From positions 1 through 64,000 of the forward strand of contig JAVKHY010000004.1 in NCBI GenBank assembly GCA_031459765.1: a stretch of DNA of 64,000 nt, written 5' to 3'. How positions within the stretch are numbered: the stretch's first letter is position 1; every line of letters starts with the position of its first letter. The stretch is from Armatimonadota bacterium. GTDB lineage: Bacteria; Sysuimicrobiota; Sysuimicrobiia; Sysuimicrobiales; Kaftiobacteriaceae. The notes below the pieces were generated by a model that made no database searches, had not been told where the DNA came from, and saw only the letters and a list, made by a program, of their open reading frames with translations. Below are positions 62,524-64,000 of the stretch, one piece after another. A program made the translations under genes and the position numbers.

Positions 62524-63405
62524 CTACAGCCGCTCGATGTGCTCGGTGCCGAACAACCCGTAGGGCCGGATCATCAGCACCAGCAGGATGATGATGAAGG
62601 CCACGATCTCCTTGAACCCATAGATGATGTGGGCGTCGATGTACCCGCCGACCGTGGTCTCGATCACGCCGATGAGCAGTCCGCCCACAATGGCGCCCGG
62701 GATGCTGTCCAGCCCGCCCAGGATCACCGCGGCCAGGGCTTTCAGCCCGACGAAGCCCAGGGCGAAGTTCACGCCCAGCCACAGGCCCAGCAGGACGCCG
62801 CCCACCGCCCCGGCGATCGCCGCAAAGGCCCAGGCGTAGGCGAAGACCCGGCGGAGGCTGACCCCGAGCGTGCTCGCGGTCAGTTGCTCGTTGGCCGCGG
62901 CGCGCATGGCGATCCCCACCAGCGAGTAGCGGAAGAACAGCCAGAAGACCAGGAGCAGCGCTGCGGCCGTGGCCGCGCTGTAGATGCCGACCCGCTGGAT
63001 GGCGATGCCGGCGATGACCGTGACGCCCGTAGGCAGCCCGGCGGCGAACTGCCGGGTGTCGCCGCCCCACAGCCCGACCATCACCCCGCGCACGATATAC
63101 CCCAGGGCCAGGGTGACGATGATCACGGAGAGCAGGGGCTGTCCGAAGAGCGGGCGCATGATGGCCCGCTCGATGGCAAAGCCGAGGATTCCGGCGGCGA
63201 GCAGGGTGACGAAGACGGCCGCCGGGAAGGGCAGGACATGGCTCAGGGCGATGGCCAGGTACCCGCCGAACAGCACCAGCTCGCCGTGGGCCAGATTGAG
63301 GATCTTCGTGGATTTGTACAGGAGGGCGAAGCCCAGCGCAATCAGGGCATAGATGCTGCCCACGGCCAGCCCGTTGATCAGCCCACCCAGGAAAAACTCG
63401 ATCAC
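62524..63405 (-). CDS. livH: branched-chain-type ABC transporter permease LivH
   Basis: The 293-residue membrane protein opens with GGLINGLAVGSIYALIALG and contains KILNLAHGELVLFGGY, the ALRAAANE-like AMRAAANEQLTASTLGV segment, GGLDSIPGAIVGGLLIG and the tail MIRPYGLFG, all typical of LivH. GTG 63405 is the start. The acyl-CoA ligase fragment lies 30 nt upstream in the same direction. Confidence 0.92.
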   Translation of the reverse strand: MIEFFLGGLINGLAVGSIYALIALGFALLYKSTKILNLAHGELVLFGGYLAIALSHVLPFPAAVFVTLLAAGILGFAIERAIMRPLFGQPLLSVIIVTLALGYIVRGVMVGLWGGDTRQFAAGLPTGVTVIAGIAIQRVGIYSAATAAALLLVFWLFFRYSLVGIAMRAAANEQLTASTLGVSLRRVFAYAWAFAAIAGAVGGVLLGLWLGVNFALGFVGLKALAAVILGGLDSIPGAIVGGLLIGVIETTVGGYIDAHIIYGFKEIVAFIIILLVLMIRPYGLFGTEHIERL

Positions 63406-63435
63406 GGCGAACGCCCGCTCACGGCACGACCCCGG

Positions 63436-64000
63436 TCACGGGAGGTCCCGGATCGCCAGGCGCGTGCGCACTTCTCCGGTGCGGCCGTCTTCGTAGCGGA
63501 TGGTGAAGACGGCGTCGTAGTGGGGCGCGTCGGAGCACAGCGCGGCGACCAGGTCACGGTAGCGGTCCTGGATGAAGCTGCGGCGCAGCTTGCGGGTGCG
63601 GGTGAGCTCGTCGTCGTCGGGGTGGAACTCTTTGTACAGGGAGAGGAACCGCCGCAGGCGCCATTCCGGGCGGAGGCGGCTGTTCACTTCGGCCACGAGG
63701 CCCTGCAGCAGGTCCAGCACCTGGGGCTTCTGGGAGAGGTCGGCGTAAGAGGTGTAGGCGATGCCGCGATCTTCCGCCCACTTCCCCACGCTGCGCATCT
63801 CGATATTCAGGATCGCGGCCAGCGTGCGCCGATCGGGCCCCAGGACGACCATGGCTTCCTGGATGTAGGGGGTGAACTTCAGCATCGCCTCCACCACCCA
63901 GGGGCTGATGCGGGTGCCGTCGGCCAGGACTAAGACGTCGGACATCCGGTCGAACATGATCACGTCGCCGCTGGGGTCCAACGTGCCGTAGTCTCCGGAA
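63436..64000 (-). CDS. AMP-forming acyl-CoA ligase, C-terminal part only
   Basis: The visible 187 residues are the C-terminal domain of an ANL-family ligase: SGDYGTLDPSGDV, MFDRMSDVLVLADGTRISPWVVEAML (hinge and A8-type region), VVLGPDRRTLAAIL, RKLRRSFIQDRY. The gene continues beyond 64000, so the start and AMP-binding domain are not seen. Long-chain acyl-CoA ligases of this type often sit in operons with Liv-type transporters, as here. The substrate is unknown. Confidence 0.88.
   Translation of the reverse strand, partial: SGDYGTLDPSGDVIMFDRMSDVLVLADGTRISPWVVEAMLKFTPYIQEAMVVLGPDRRTLAAILNIEMRSVGKWAEDRGIAYTSYADLSQKPQVLDLLQGLVAEVNSRLRPEWRLRRFLSLYKEFHPDDDELTRTRKLRRSFIQDRYRDLVAALCSDAPHYDAVFTIRYEDGRTGEVRTRLAIRDLP

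Overview
The window is 64 kb of dense, very GC-rich bacterial chromosome. Genes are packed into long same-strand runs with GTGA/ATGA stop-start overlaps, and GTG/TTG starts are common. I see no prophage, transposase, CRISPR array or rRNA. Three traits point to an uncultured diderm lineage branching near the Firmicutes/Chloroflexota/Armatimonadota part of the tree (a CSP1-3/Sysuimicrobiota-like genome would fit): a coproporphyrin-type heme route (HemY + HemH + HemQ) as in Gram-positives, a System I cytochrome c maturation set typical of diderms, and a leucine T-box leader. This placement is inference; no marker gene was compared.

Layout. (1) 211-11917: hemA-L-C-D-B, hemQ, an AhbD/NirJ-like radical SAM gene, hemE-H-Y, a membrane protein and a MerR-like regulator; all but one pair of neighbours overlap or nearly touch. 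(2) 11988-14956: a family 2 glycosyltransferase, a BshB1-like deacetylase and a BshC-like protein. (3) 14953-25671: ccmABCDEF, an unknown membrane-anchored protein, a diheme c lipoprotein, a Tat-signal Rieske protein, a cytochrome b that has lost one heme's ligands, two small membrane proteins, a second cytochrome b fused to a 2x[4Fe-4S] ferredoxin, an MvhD-like protein, a one-helix peptide and a cupredoxin. Regions 1 and 3 together make heme, attach it to c-type cytochromes and encode an unusual Rieske/cytochrome b complex. (4) 25693-29752: polyprenyl diphosphate synthase, NAD-dependent epimerase, small membrane proteins, tatA, tatC. (5) 29853-41708: radC, mreBCD-mrdA-rodA-rng, rplU-rpmA-obgE-nadD-rsfS, a double GNAT protein. 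(6) 41722-43203, minus strand: a short zinc-ribbon protein and an HNH nuclease. (7) 43384-49677: a leucine-type T-box leader that contains a complete tRNA-Ala gene between Stem I and the antiterminator, followed by ilvE, leuS and a divergent leuS paralogue whose start is unresolved. (8) 49690-53475: STAS protein, ComEA-like protein, ECF sigma/anti-sigma/RseB-like module, MazG. (9) 53584-55702, minus: agmatinase-family enzyme, spermidine synthase and pyruvoyl arginine decarboxylase, a set suited to the aminopropylagmatine route. (10) 55916-64000: a branched-chain-type ABC transporter split between strands (binding protein and LivF on plus; LivM, LivH and an acyl-CoA ligase fragment on minus) around a glycogen-debranching-type hydrolase and a glycosyltransferase.

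The two most unusual things are the tRNA-in-T-box leader (43384-43757) and the Rieske/cytochrome b/ferredoxin/MvhD gene set (21200-25241). All functions are read from sequence motifs; no database search was run.
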